Shown here piece by piece: positions 37,408-47,173 of a stretch of 64,000 bases of DNA. The notes below the pieces were generated by a model. The model saw nothing but the letters and a program-made list of their open reading frames with translations. It had not been told where the DNA came from and searched no databases. Positions within the stretch are counted from its first letter, which is position 1, and each line of letters opens with the position of its first letter. The position numbers were made by a program, and so were the translations under genes. Source of the DNA: Collinsella sp. (GTDB taxonomy: Bacteria > Actinomycetota > Coriobacteriia > Coriobacteriales > Coriobacteriaceae). The DNA is taken from positions 1-64,000 of the forward strand of contig DXMF01000002.1 in NCBI GenBank assembly GCA_019414345.1. Reading direction: 5' to 3'.

Positions 37408-37492
37408 GGAATCACCTCTCTTGGGGCGGCCGCCCTACGGGGCGGCTTCACGTTGTTCGAGAAGTATTGTTGCCAGCTTTACGCGATCTTAT

Positions 37493-37523
37493 ACACAAAT
37501 CTAAGTCTCTATATATAAGATTT
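37493..37523. promoter_or_regulatory. candidate HspR box upstream of clpB
   Basis: The stretch ATACACAAATCTAAGTC, six bases, then ATATAAGATTT nearly matches that upstream of dnaK (46735-46765). AAATCT and AGATTT form the ends of an imperfect inverted repeat. It takes the place expected for the HAIR operator of HspR. Confidence 0.6.
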
Positions 37524-37584
37524 TCTGAGTGAATTACGGATAGGGTACTGAGATGTCAGCCCGCCGCTGCCCAGGCGCGCTACC

Positions 37585-37641
37585 GTCTCGATCTGTAACA
37601 TCTAGCAGCCATTTTTGATCCTAGATGTTACAGATCGAGAC
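37585..37641. repeat. TGTAACATCTAG palindrome, copy 1
   Basis: Perfect 21-bp arms (37585-37605 with 37621-37641) hold TCTCGATCTGTAACATCTAG; the loop is 15 bases with a TTTTT run. The copy at 39378-39432 has GATC changed to AATC on one arm and the matching change on the other. Confidence 0.85.
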
Positions 37642-37651
37642 AGACCGAAAA

Positions 37652-37684
37652 CCACCACAAAGAGGACAGGCACCTTTGTGGTGG
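37652..37684 (-). repeat. CACAAAGG-GACAGGC palindrome, copy 1
   Basis: Arms CCACCACAAAG and CTTTGTGGTGG (11 bp) surround AGGACAGGCAC. Read on the minus strand it carries GGTGCCTGTCC as in the copies at 38457, 39321 and 39525. It lies ten bases from the stop of the next gene. Confidence 0.85.
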
Positions 37685-37693
37685 TCGCGGTCT

Positions 37694-38365
37694 CTACTCC
37701 TTCGCCGAACCCGTACTTCCCGATTCGACGGTCCAGGGCATCTCATCCTCGAACAGCCATGTACGGGCAGACCCACTATCGCGTGCAGTCTGCGGGTCAG
37801 GCAAGCAGGTCTGTTTATAGGCATCTTGGATACACTGACCCATAAAATCGTTGAGCTCGGTCTGGTCGCCCTCCATGACATAGGCGACATCGCCGTCCAT
37901 GATGTAGATGCCCGGACCCTCATTGCCCTCGTAGCCCGGATCGTACGAGACATCACATAACTTTGCGCCGTTTGCAGTGTCCAGCTCGATGGACGAGTGG
38001 CATCCGCCAACCATGTCGTTCGCTTTTGCCCGATAGGACGCATATCCGTACCAACGCTTAAATGTTTTGCCCTTGAGTAGCTCGGACGCCCTATCGATCA
38101 GGCTTGTATCCGTGGTATAGCGCATGGCCCCAAGCTGAATACGCGGATAATTGCTAATACCCAGCACAGCCGGCTGCTCATCAAAATCAACGGTAATGGT
38201 CTCGGGCTTGTCGTCGCCGGTCAGAAGTTCGACAGATTGAGTCACAGGCTTGACCAACGGCTCCGTCACCGCAGCAGGTAGAAATGCCATACCGACAGCG
38301 CCCGCGCCAACCACAGCGATCGCAAGCGCCAAGACAATCAATCCAATACGGGCAGAACGGCTCAC
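37694..38365 (-). CDS. membrane-anchored extracellular protein, unknown
   Basis: A 223-residue protein with one membrane helix near the N-terminus (about residues 6-30; RIGLIVLALAIAVVGAGAVGMAF) and a soluble domain outside the cell with three or four Cys (GGCHSS, KLCDVS, GQCIQD, QTCLP). A GTG at 38365 with GGGGTG upstream is the likeliest start; the frame is open 13 codons earlier. I recognise no family. It is isolated between palindromic repeats and shares its general plan (anchor plus about 190-residue domain) with the next gene on the other strand. Confidence 0.7.
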   Translation of the reverse strand: MSRSARIGLIVLALAIAVVGAGAVGMAFLPAAVTEPLVKPVTQSVELLTGDDKPETITVDFDEQPAVLGISNYPRIQLGAMRYTTDTSLIDRASELLKGKTFKRWYGYASYRAKANDMVGGCHSSIELDTANGAKLCDVSYDPGYEGNEGPGIYIMDGDVAYVMEGDQTELNDFMGQCIQDAYKQTCLPDPQTARDSGSARTWLFEDEMPWTVESGSTGSAKE

Positions 38366-38456
38366 GGCAAAACACCCCACAATGCAAACCTTCGCCACCT
38401 GCACTAATGATACCGCCAGCTAACACTATTACCAAAAGGAGCCGTTCGTACCCCAT

Positions 38457-38487
38457 CGCCACAAAGGTGCCTGTCCCCTTTGTGGCG
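38457..38487 (+). repeat. CACAAAGG-GACAGGC palindrome, copy 2
   Basis: Arms CGCCACAAAG and CTTTGTGGCG surround GTGCCTGTCCC, followed by GTTTTCGAC. It is identical over about 40 bases to copy 4 at 39525. Confidence 0.88.
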
Positions 38488-38599
38488 GTTTTCGACGCTA
38501 ACGGTCGACCATCTCGCGCCATGAGATTAAACTTGAATTGTTCTCTGAACATATCCATTTCTGCCTATCCTCAACAGATCTTTGTCTCGAGGAGCGCAT

Positions 38600-39268
38600 A
38601 TGAAGCCGTCTCATTCCACCGGTCGCAACGTCATCGCCATTCTCGCCATACCCATCGTGATGCTCTTCCTTATCGTCATCACGCCCTTTTCTTTTGGTAT
38701 CGCCTCGCCCTTCGATCTTTGCGGGATGATCGACGCCGGCTCGCGTGCCACCTCGCTCTCCTTTGTCTGTCGTGGCGTGTTCTACGAATATGCAATTCCC
38801 ACCGGAAGTTGGCAGTCCAAGTTACCGTTGCTCGGCAAGGTCGACGGATGCTCCCCCTATTTCTGCCTTGAACCTCAGGCGCTAAACTATCTGATCGACG
38901 ACCAGCCACTCGACTCCATCACCCTCGCCTACGACTACGCACCAAACACCGATGAGCGCCACATGAACCAAGTCCTCGACAAGCTGCTTGGACAGTGCGG
39001 GCTCACCGCGGAAGCCGGTCGAACCATCTATAGCAACCGGAAATTAAAGCGAACAGAACTCCGCCGTGTCGGAAAAATCAAAGGGCGAAACGGGGCCGCC
39101 TACTGGGATGCCTGGGCAACACGCGACAAGGGCGAATTCGGACACAGCACCTATATGGTCACTGTCTACACCAAAGACGGAATTAAGGACAATGTTGACG
39201 ATTTCGCGTCATCCAAACTCGGCATCCCCAAAACAACCAAACCCGCCAGCCCGGATGAAATCCTGTAG
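38600..39268 (+). CDS. membrane-anchored extracellular protein, unknown
   Basis: A 222-residue protein beginning MKPSHSTGRNVIAI, with a membrane helix at about residues 10-35 and an outside domain that includes Cys in DLCGM, FVCRG, DGCSP, FCLEP and GQCGL. The late part (RNGAAYWDAWATRDKGEFGHSTYMVTVYTKDG) reads as a beta-sheet domain. GAGGAG precedes the ATG. No family recognised. It is flanked on both sides by the CACAAAGG palindromes, so the gene sits in a repeat-rich pocket. Confidence 0.72.
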   Translation: MKPSHSTGRNVIAILAIPIVMLFLIVITPFSFGIASPFDLCGMIDAGSRATSLSFVCRGVFYEYAIPTGSWQSKLPLLGKVDGCSPYFCLEPQALNYLIDDQPLDSITLAYDYAPNTDERHMNQVLDKLLGQCGLTAEAGRTIYSNRKLKRTELRRVGKIKGRNGAAYWDAWATRDKGEFGHSTYMVTVYTKDGIKDNVDDFASSKLGIPKTTKPASPDEIL

Positions 39269-39320
39269 GGACGCTCATTAGAATGTCGTTCAACGAGCAC
39301 GGCAACATCGAGCTCGCCCC

Positions 39321-39355
39321 ACCACCACGAAAGGGACAGGCCCCTTTGTGGTGGT
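39321..39355 (-). repeat. CACAAAGG-GACAGGC palindrome, copy 3
   Basis: ACCACCACGAAAG and CTTTGTGGTGGT surround GGACAGGCCC; one base is bulged in the left arm. GTTTTCGA follows, as in the other copies. Confidence 0.8.
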
Positions 39356-39377
39356 TTTCGACTCTGGCACTCGACTG

Positions 39378-39432
39378 TCTCAATCTGTAACATCTAGCTG
39401 CCGTTTTTGACCCCAGATGTTACAGATTGAGA
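39378..39432. repeat. TGTAACATCTAG palindrome, copy 2
   Basis: Perfect 18-bp arms (39378-39395 with 39415-39432, arm TCTCAATCTGTAACATCT). A degenerate third copy (TCTAGATCTGTAACAAC) begins near 39457. Compared with copy 1 the arm differences are compensatory. Confidence 0.85.
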
Positions 39433-39524
39433 TGAAATGCTCAGCGGCGCCCGTTTATCTAGATCTGTAACAACTACTCGGCAAATAAGGGTCTACCTGT
39501 TACAGGACAAGACAAACCGCGGAT

Positions 39525-39555
39525 CGCCACAAAGGTGCCTGTCCCCTTTGTGGCG
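39525..39555 (+). repeat. CACAAAGG-GACAGGC palindrome, copy 4
   Basis: Same sequence as copy 2, followed by GTTTTCGACAAAAAG. The 39269-39741 gap is almost wholly made of these palindromes and the terminator-like hairpin at 39653; I see no gene in it. Confidence 0.88.
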
Positions 39556-39652
39556 GTTTTCGACAAAAAGAAGCCGCCCCATTAACAGAGGCGGCATCAA
39601 GCAAGTCTATTTATTAGCGTCCCTCAAGACCCAACGAGAACGCAGAAATGTA

Positions 39653-39726
39653 GCCCGGGGCTTACCCTTTCCCGAACGCGACCCTCGCGAAGCGCGTGAG
39701 CGGGCGGGGAAGGGTAAGCCCCGGGC
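39653..39726 (-). terminator. long-armed hairpin past the hydratase gene
   Basis: Perfect 17-bp arms (39653-39669 with 39710-39726, arm GCCCGGGGCTTACCCTT) enclose a 40-base GC-rich centre that can fold further (CGCGAAGCGCG). It begins 15 bases after the hydratase stop. It is longer than a usual terminator and may be another repeat. Confidence 0.55.
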
Positions 39727-39741
39727 GGACAATTAAGTGCG

Positions 39742-42042
39742 TTACTCGGCAGCGGTCTTGAACTTGTTGTAGTTGATCAGGCAGCCGGCCTTGACGATAG
39801 CGCGCTCCTCTGCCGTCATATCGGCAATGTAGAGCTCAATCCGCTCAACCGTGCCGTCGGCGCGCACCACGTAGGCGGCGATGTCCTTCAGGTCGCCATC
39901 GAGCGCGGCGCGGATGCCCGGCACAAAGACGTAGTCGCCCACCTCAAAGTTGGGCTCGGCCTCCATCTGGAAGGGCACCATGCCCCAGTTCATCACGTTG
40001 GAGCGATAACGCTTGGTGGCGTACTCGTGAACGATGTTGGCCAGACCGCCGATCACGCGCTGGCAGCTCGCGGCCTGCTCGCGGGCGGAACCGTCACCGG
40101 GCTTCTTGGCGTAGAGCATAGAACCGTACTCGGTCGCCTTGGCATCGGCCGCGACGCCAGCGCCGGCCAGTGCCTCAAACACGCCCGCAAGCTCGGTGTC
40201 GAGCGCCGTCAGGTCGCCTGCCGCCTCGCCGGCAACGCGGCGCTTCTCCACGGCGTCGACCTCCTTGGAACGGCCCACATAGGCCGGATCGCGGCGGCTG
40301 AGCGTAAACTCGGCCAGGCCCAGCGGGTTAGAGCGGAAGGAACTCGTCTCGCCCGAAGGAATGAGCTCGTCGGTCGTAGTGACCGGGTCCATGATCTTGG
40401 AGCACACCTTGAGCAGGATGTCGTCGCCGAGGGGCTCCATCGCGGGCCACGGCTTGATGTTGGGGCCTTCGACCAGCTCGTCGGCAGGCTCGGCCTTGCC
40501 AAAGCCCCAGTACACGCGCTTTTTGTACGGCGCGTCGTCAAAGGTGTACTCGCAGGCCTCGTCCCAAGTCTCCTCGGGCAGGTCGGTCGCTGGCGTCAGG
40601 ATGCCGCCGTTGGCAGCCGTCGCCGCAATGGAGCGGGCGTCCATCAGGGCCACGGCGCTCAGCTGGCCATTACCCGGCTTGGAACCCTCGCGGTTGGGGA
40701 AGTTGCGCGTGGTGTGGCGGATGGACAGGCCGTTGTTGGCAGGCGTGTCGCCGGCACCGAAACACGGGCCGCAGAACGCCGTGCGCACGATCGCGCCAGC
40801 CTCCATGAGATCGTAGATATAGCCGCGGCGCGTAAGCTCGAGCGCCACGGGCTGACTTGTGGGGTAGACCGACAGCGAGAACTCGCCGCAGCCGGTGTTG
40901 GCGCCCTTGAGCACGCGGGCAGCCTGGACCACGGAGTCGTAGTTGCCGCCCGAGCAGCCGGCGATAACGCCCTGTTGCACGTGCAGCTTGCCGTCGACAA
41001 TCTTGTCGAGCAGGCTAAAGTGCGTCTTGCCCTCGCCGATCTTGGCGGCCTCAAGCTCCACCTCGTGAAGGATGTCCTCGAGGTTTTCGTTGAGCTCGTC
41101 GATCTCAAAGCCGTTGGAGGGATGGAATGGCAGCGCGATCATGGGCTTGATGCTCGACAGGTCGACCTCGACGCAGCCGTCGTAGTAGGCGACATCGGCG
41201 GGCTTGAGCTCGCGGTAGTCGTCCCCGCGGCCGTGCATGGTCAAAAACGCGTGCGTGTCCTCATCGGTGGCCCAGATGCTCGACAGGCAGGTGGTCTCGG
41301 TGGTCATGACGTCGACGCCGTTGCGGTAGTCGGTCGTCATGCTCGCGATGCCGGGGCCCACGAACTCCATGACCTTGTTCTTGACGTAGCCCTTGGCAAA
41401 GACGGCGCGGATGATGGCGAGCGCCACGTCGTGCGGGCCGACGCCGGGACGCGGGGCGCCCGTGAGGTAGATGGCGACAACGCCGGGATAGGCAACATCG
41501 TAGGTGTCACGCAGCAGCTGCTTGGCCAACTCGCCGCCGCCCTCGCCCACGGCCATGGTGCCCAGGGCGCCGTAGCGGGTGTGCGAGTCGGAGCCCAAGA
41601 TCATCTTGCCGCAACCGGCGAAGTTCTCACGCATAAAGGAGTGGATGACGGCGATGTGCGGCGGGACGAAAATGCCGCCGTACTTCTTGGCAGCCGAGAG
41701 ACCAAAGACGTGGTCGTCCTCGTTGATGGTGCCGCCCACGGCGCACAGCGAGTTGTGGCAGTTGGTGAGCACGTAGGGCAGCGGGAACTGCTCCATGCCC
41801 GAGGCGCGCGCCGTCTGGATGATGCCGACAAAGGTGATGTCATGGCTCGCCATGGCGTCGAAGCGAATCTTGAGCGCCTCGGGATCTCCAGACGTATTGT
41901 GTGCCTGGAGGATCGAATACGCGATGGTGCCGCGCTTGGCGTCCTCAGGCGTCTGCGTAATGCCGCGCTCGGCAGCCTCGGCCGCAGGCACGACCTCGCT
42001 GCCGCCGCGCAGGTAGATGCCGTCCTCGTACAGCTTAACCAT
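39742..42042 (-). CDS. aconitase-family hydratase (probable aconitate hydratase)
   Basis: A 766-residue [4Fe-4S] hydratase. Expected reaction is citrate/isocitrate interconversion or a related hydratase step. The cluster ligands are seen in GCSGGNYD and CGPCFG; ILGSDSHTRYGALGTMAVGEGGGE is the substrate and fold signature. The C-terminal swivel domain (about 560-766) has SNPLGLAEFTLSRRDPAYVG and KRYRSNVMNWGM. The ATG at 42042 has GGGAGAC upstream; earlier in-frame starts lack support. Stand-alone gene, with no other citrate-cycle gene near. Confidence 0.9.
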   Translation of the reverse strand: MVKLYEDGIYLRGGSEVVPAAEAAERGITQTPEDAKRGTIAYSILQAHNTSGDPEALKIRFDAMASHDITFVGIIQTARASGMEQFPLPYVLTNCHNSLCAVGGTINEDDHVFGLSAAKKYGGIFVPPHIAVIHSFMRENFAGCGKMILGSDSHTRYGALGTMAVGEGGGELAKQLLRDTYDVAYPGVVAIYLTGAPRPGVGPHDVALAIIRAVFAKGYVKNKVMEFVGPGIASMTTDYRNGVDVMTTETTCLSSIWATDEDTHAFLTMHGRGDDYRELKPADVAYYDGCVEVDLSSIKPMIALPFHPSNGFEIDELNENLEDILHEVELEAAKIGEGKTHFSLLDKIVDGKLHVQQGVIAGCSGGNYDSVVQAARVLKGANTGCGEFSLSVYPTSQPVALELTRRGYIYDLMEAGAIVRTAFCGPCFGAGDTPANNGLSIRHTTRNFPNREGSKPGNGQLSAVALMDARSIAATAANGGILTPATDLPEETWDEACEYTFDDAPYKKRVYWGFGKAEPADELVEGPNIKPWPAMEPLGDDILLKVCSKIMDPVTTTDELIPSGETSSFRSNPLGLAEFTLSRRDPAYVGRSKEVDAVEKRRVAGEAAGDLTALDTELAGVFEALAGAGVAADAKATEYGSMLYAKKPGDGSAREQAASCQRVIGGLANIVHEYATKRYRSNVMNWGMVPFQMEAEPNFEVGDYVFVPGIRAALDGDLKDIAAYVVRADGTVERIELYIADMTAEERAIVKAGCLINYNKFKTAAE

Positions 42043-42154
42043 ACTGTCTCCCACTCTGCCCAAAACGATTTGGGCGCATAGCATACATTCGTTCAATATC
42101 GTGCCATAGAACGGTTGCGAGTGGGTTACGAATCTGCACGTTCACTTTATCTCA

Positions 42155-42312
42155 GTAAAGCAAAGAACGAGTTGGGTGCCGGGGGCAGACTTAGACGCCG
42201 AAATGACGAGAGTGGATAATCTCCCACTTTGAGCCTGTATAAAGGCCAAAAACGGGAGATTATCCACTCTCATTTTGGGGCACTCATTTAAGTCTGTCCC
42301 CAATGAGTGCCC
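42155..42312. repeat. composite palindromic element with GGGGAC-type ends
   Basis: The right end (42277-42312) reads GGGGCACTCATT - TAAGTCTGTCCCC - AATGAGTGCCC. The left end carries a related half (GGGGGCAGACTTAGACGCC, 42181-42199). Between them is a perfect 18-bp inverted repeat (42208-42225 with 42254-42271, arm GAGAGTGGATAATCTCCC). It fills the gap between the hydratase and hspR genes. Confidence 0.75.
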
Positions 42313-42328
42313 GGCAGCGCCGGCGGAA

Positions 42329-42745
42329 CTATACGTCGCCACCCGTACCTAGCAGCTTGCGCATAACTTGCTCGGGGTTGACTGAGCCATCGCGCGGGGC
42401 CAGGGCGGTGATCTTCTTTTGCATCTTATACTCGTGCAGCTCGTCCTCGAGCTGGCGCACGCGGGCGCGGAGCTTTTCGTTCTCGCGCTCGCGCTCCTCG
42501 GCACGCTCCTTCATATCGAGGATGCGCACCACGCCGGCAAGGTTGATGCCCTCGTCGGTCAGCTGGTTGATGAGCTCCAAGCGCTCGATATCGGCACGCG
42601 AGTACAGGCGCGTGTTGCCGCCCGAGCGCTGGGGATTCACCAGGCCCTTGGACTCGTAGACGCGCAGAGTCTGCGGATGCATGCCGGTCAGCTCGGCCGC
42701 CACGCTGATCATGTACAGCGGTTTATTCCTATTGTCCTCGGCCAT
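42329..42745 (-). CDS. hspR: MerR-family heat-shock repressor HspR
   Basis: A 138-residue regulator that in actinobacteria binds HAIR sites and, helped by DnaK, shuts off the dnaK operon and clpB. The MerR helix-turn-helix is at about residues 10-75 (MISVAAELTGMHPQTLRVYESKGLVNP); a coiled coil follows (about 78-112). AGG lies a few bases before the ATG. Last gene of the dnaK-grpE-dnaJ-hspR group, as in Streptomyces and mycobacteria. Confidence 0.95.
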   Translation of the reverse strand: MAEDNRNKPLYMISVAAELTGMHPQTLRVYESKGLVNPQRSGGNTRLYSRADIERLELINQLTDEGINLAGVVRILDMKERAEERERENEKLRARVRQLEDELHEYKMQKKITALAPRDGSVNPEQVMRKLLGTGGDV

Positions 42746-42817
42746 GCTACCTGATCCCTTTCCGTCTCGTTATCGTCCATCATAAGCCCGCGGGCGCGGG
42801 TGTGCGCCACGACCGCC

Positions 42818-43783
42818 CTAGTACGTCGCCTTGTAACGGTTGACCTTCTCGCGATAATCGCGCGTGTCGGCCTCGCGCAGCTTGGTCATGGCATCGCGCT
42901 CGTCATCGGATAGGTTCGTGGGGACCTGCACCTTGATCTCGACGAGCAGCGCGCCTGTGCGGCCACGGTGCTTAACGTCGGGCGCGCCCATCTCCTTAAA
43001 GCGGAACTTCTTGCCCGTCTGGGTACCCGCGGGCACCTTCAGACGAACCGTCGCACCGCCGGGCGTCGGTACGTCCACCGTGCAGCCGAGCGCCGCCTCG
43101 TAGACCGAGACCGGTACCTCCATGGTCACGTCGGCACCCTTGCGCTTAAACAGCGGATGCTCCTCCACATGCGTGGTCACGACCAGGTCGCCACGCTCGC
43201 CTCCGGCAACGCCGTACTCGCCACGGCGTTTGTAACGCAGCTTGCCGCCGTCGACCGCGCCCGCGGGCACCGAGACCGTAATGGTCTGCTGCTCGCCCGT
43301 CGAGGGAATGCGGTAGGTGACCTTGTGCGTCACACCGCGAAACGCGTCCTCGGCCGTCACATCGACGGTCAGCGACAGGTCGCCGCCCTTGCGAGCGCGG
43401 CTGCGACCCGCGCCGGCACCGGCAGCGCCCGCAGCCCCGGCAAAGCCCGAGCCCCAATCGCTGCCCCAGGCGCCGTTGCCGCTAAAGATGCTGTCGAAGA
43501 TGTCGCCCCAGCCGCTGGCGCCCGCGCCGGCACCGTAGCCGCCGCCATACGCGCCGCCCGCGCCCGGCATGCCGCCGAACATGAGCATCTGGTCGTACTC
43601 TTTGCGCTTCTTCTCGTCCGAAAGCGTCTCGTAGGCCTCGCTGATCTCCTTGAACTTGGCCTCGTCGCCGCCGGCATCGGGGTGATATTTTTGCGCGAGC
43701 TTGCGAAACGCGCTCTTGATCTCTTTGTCGGAGGCGCTCTTGGATACGCCCAGGATGTCATAGAAGGTTTTGCCTGCAGCCAT
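42818..43783 (-). CDS. dnaJ: J-domain co-chaperone (DnaJ/CbpA type without zinc finger)
   Basis: A 321-residue protein with a J-domain (residues 1-72; HPD in YHPDAGG), a very Gly/Ala-rich region (about 75-140) and a C-terminal substrate-binding region (about 150-320). The four CxxCxGxG zinc repeats of canonical DnaJ are missing, so it is a type II J-protein. It stimulates DnaK ATPase. AGGAG precedes the ATG. A hairpin-containing 108-base gap separates it from grpE. Confidence 0.92.
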   Translation of the reverse strand: MAAGKTFYDILGVSKSASDKEIKSAFRKLAQKYHPDAGGDEAKFKEISEAYETLSDEKKRKEYDQMLMFGGMPGAGGAYGGGYGAGAGASGWGDIFDSIFSGNGAWGSDWGSGFAGAAGAAGAGAGRSRARKGGDLSLTVDVTAEDAFRGVTHKVTYRIPSTGEQQTITVSVPAGAVDGGKLRYKRRGEYGVAGGERGDLVVTTHVEEHPLFKRKGADVTMEVPVSVYEAALGCTVDVPTPGGATVRLKVPAGTQTGKKFRFKEMGAPDVKHRGRTGALLVEIKVQVPTNLSDDERDAMTKLREADTRDYREKVNRYKATY

Positions 43784-43856
43784 CGTAGCTCCTCTCCTGT
43801 TACGTCCGCCGCCCCTGCGGACGGCGGCTCATGCTGTCATATGGCACTTGGCCAGA

Positions 43857-43886
43857 AAGGGCCCCGGGTGTTGCCCCGGGGCCCTT
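43857..43886 (-). terminator. hairpin between grpE and dnaJ
   Basis: Perfect 12-bp arms (AAGGGCCCCGGG with CCCGGGGCCCTT) lie six bases after grpE and are followed on the minus strand by TTTCTGG. It could cause partial termination or stabilise an mRNA end, lowering dnaJ-hspR relative to dnaK-grpE. Confidence 0.6.
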
Positions 43887-43891
43887 CTCAA

Positions 43892-44734
43892 TTACTCCTC
43901 GGTGCTCTCGGCCGTATCGGCCGTAGCATCCTCGGGCGCCGCTTCGGGCTCCGGTGCGGGGCGCTTCTCGCCACCGTAGGTCACCGTCACCATCGCGGAA
44001 CGCAGAATGCGGTCCGCCATGCGGTAGCCCTTCTGGTACACGTCGTTGACGGTCTCGTCGTACTGCGACGCGTCCTCGACGCGACCCACGGCCTGGTGCT
44101 CGAGCGGATCGAACGCCTCGCCCTTGGGGTCGATGGGCTCAACGCCCTCGTGCGCAAACACATCGAGCAGCTTGGCATGCACCGCGTCGACGCCGTCGAC
44201 GAACTGCTTAAAGTCGTCGGCAAGTTCCTGGCTACGGGCATGGTCGATCGCACGCTCGATATCGTCAACCACCGGCAGCAGCGCAGTAACGAGCTTCTCG
44301 GTCGCGCGCTCGCGCTCGGCGATGCGCTCGTTGGCGGTGCGGCGACGGAAGTTCTCCCAGTCGGCCTGCAGACGGGCGGTGCGCTCGGTGGCGTCCTTCG
44401 CCTTGTCCTCGGCGGCCTTCTGGGCCTCTGCCGCAGCATCGAGCTCATTGCGCACGTCGGCAAGCTCCTTTTGGGCCTGCTCGAACTTAAGCTTAAAGTC
44501 GTTGTCGGCGGCTTCCTCACCGGCGCGGATAGCGGCTTCCACCATCTCGTCCTCGGTCATCGTCGCCTCCTTGTTGGAATCCTCTACCTGGTTCTCGGCA
44601 GCCTCGGCGGCCTCGGCCTCGTTGGCCTCGGTATCGTCGACGGCTTCTACGGGAATCTTCACGTCCTTCTCCTCAGAGTCAACGGGGGCGGCGCCAGCGG
44701 CAGCCGCCTCCGTGCGAGCTTTACGGGCGGACAT
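43892..44734 (-). CDS. grpE: nucleotide exchange factor GrpE
   Basis: A 280-residue GrpE that releases ADP from DnaK. The core (about residues 75-255) has the long helix, LQADWENFRRRTANERI, and the C-terminal beta motif VYQKGYRMADRILRSAMVTV. The first 75 residues and the last 25 are acidic and Ala/Glu-rich, making it longer than the usual 190-220. The ATG is two bases after the dnaK stop. Confidence 0.95.
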   Translation of the reverse strand: MSARKARTEAAAAGAAPVDSEEKDVKIPVEAVDDTEANEAEAAEAAENQVEDSNKEATMTEDEMVEAAIRAGEEAADNDFKLKFEQAQKELADVRNELDAAAEAQKAAEDKAKDATERTARLQADWENFRRRTANERIAERERATEKLVTALLPVVDDIERAIDHARSQELADDFKQFVDGVDAVHAKLLDVFAHEGVEPIDPKGEAFDPLEHQAVGRVEDASQYDETVNDVYQKGYRMADRILRSAMVTVTYGGEKRPAPEPEAAPEDATADTAESTEE

Positions 44735-44736
44735 GA

Positions 44737-46629
<1,893 letters not shown>

Positions 46630-46734
46630 TAGAAATTCCCTCTCTCTTGTGCGTTTGCACCGACTCGGCGGTCTGCCGCGCGGTGTTTCGGCTTGTCTTT
46701 CAGGATGTAGTGTATCCCCTTATGGGCCGGAATA

Positions 46735-46765
46735 TACAAAATCTAAGTCAATTCATATAAGATTT
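46735..46765. promoter_or_regulatory. candidate HspR box upstream of dnaK
   Basis: ATACAAAATCTAAGTC, five bases, then ATATAAGATTT closely matches the clpB site (37493-37523). The rest of the 46630-47173 gap holds one palindromic repeat and the ferredoxin promoter; I see no gene. Confidence 0.6.
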
Positions 46766-46903
46766 CTTATTGCTGAGAGTTTAGGTTCACAAATGCGCAG
46801 GTAGACGCACTGATTGAGTTCTCGGCAAATCTATTGAGATCTATGTAAAGATGACTGAAGTTTAGGTCCGGAGCCGCACGGAGTGGTCTTTGGGCGACCC
46901 CGA

Positions 46904-46949
46904 GGAAAGCGCAACCCGTTTCGAGCATCGATTCCGGGACACGCTTTCC
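46904..46949. repeat. single 46-base unit of the regular palindromic repeat
   Basis: GGAAAGCGCAACCCG, 16 bases, CGGGACACGCTTTCC. It has the same 15+16+15 layout as the arrays at 6178, 17128 and 61953, but neighbours at 31-bp pitch do not match. Confidence 0.88.
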
Positions 46950-47084
46950 AAAAGCGCGCTCAATCGCTCAATATTTCAAGTCACCTTTAGCTAACATTTG
47001 CGCAGCTCAACGGCCCCACCTGCACGTTTTTTAGTAAACCTTGGCATACTCGGCGAACGGTATGAAGATGCCGGCCAGAGGGTA

Positions 47085-47112
47085 TTGCAAACGGTCGCTC
47101 CCGTGGTATGTT
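47085..47112 (+). promoter_or_regulatory. ferredoxin promoter
   Basis: TTGCAA (47085-47090) and TATGTT (47107-47112) are 16 bases apart, about 60 bases before the ferredoxin start. Confidence 0.6.
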
Positions 47113-47173
47113 TTTGCCCGAATCAAACCGGCGCGCATCGTCTGTAGCGTCGGTCAACAGAGAGGAAACTACC

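Noticed and set aside
40027..42081. 684-codon plus-strand frame
   Set aside because: Antisense to the aconitase-family hydratase; no motifs and Arg/Gly/Ala-rich low-information sequence.
42818..43783. Canonical zinc-finger DnaJ
   Set aside because: The CxxCxGxG repeats are absent; it is a type II J-protein, although its operon position is that of dnaJ.
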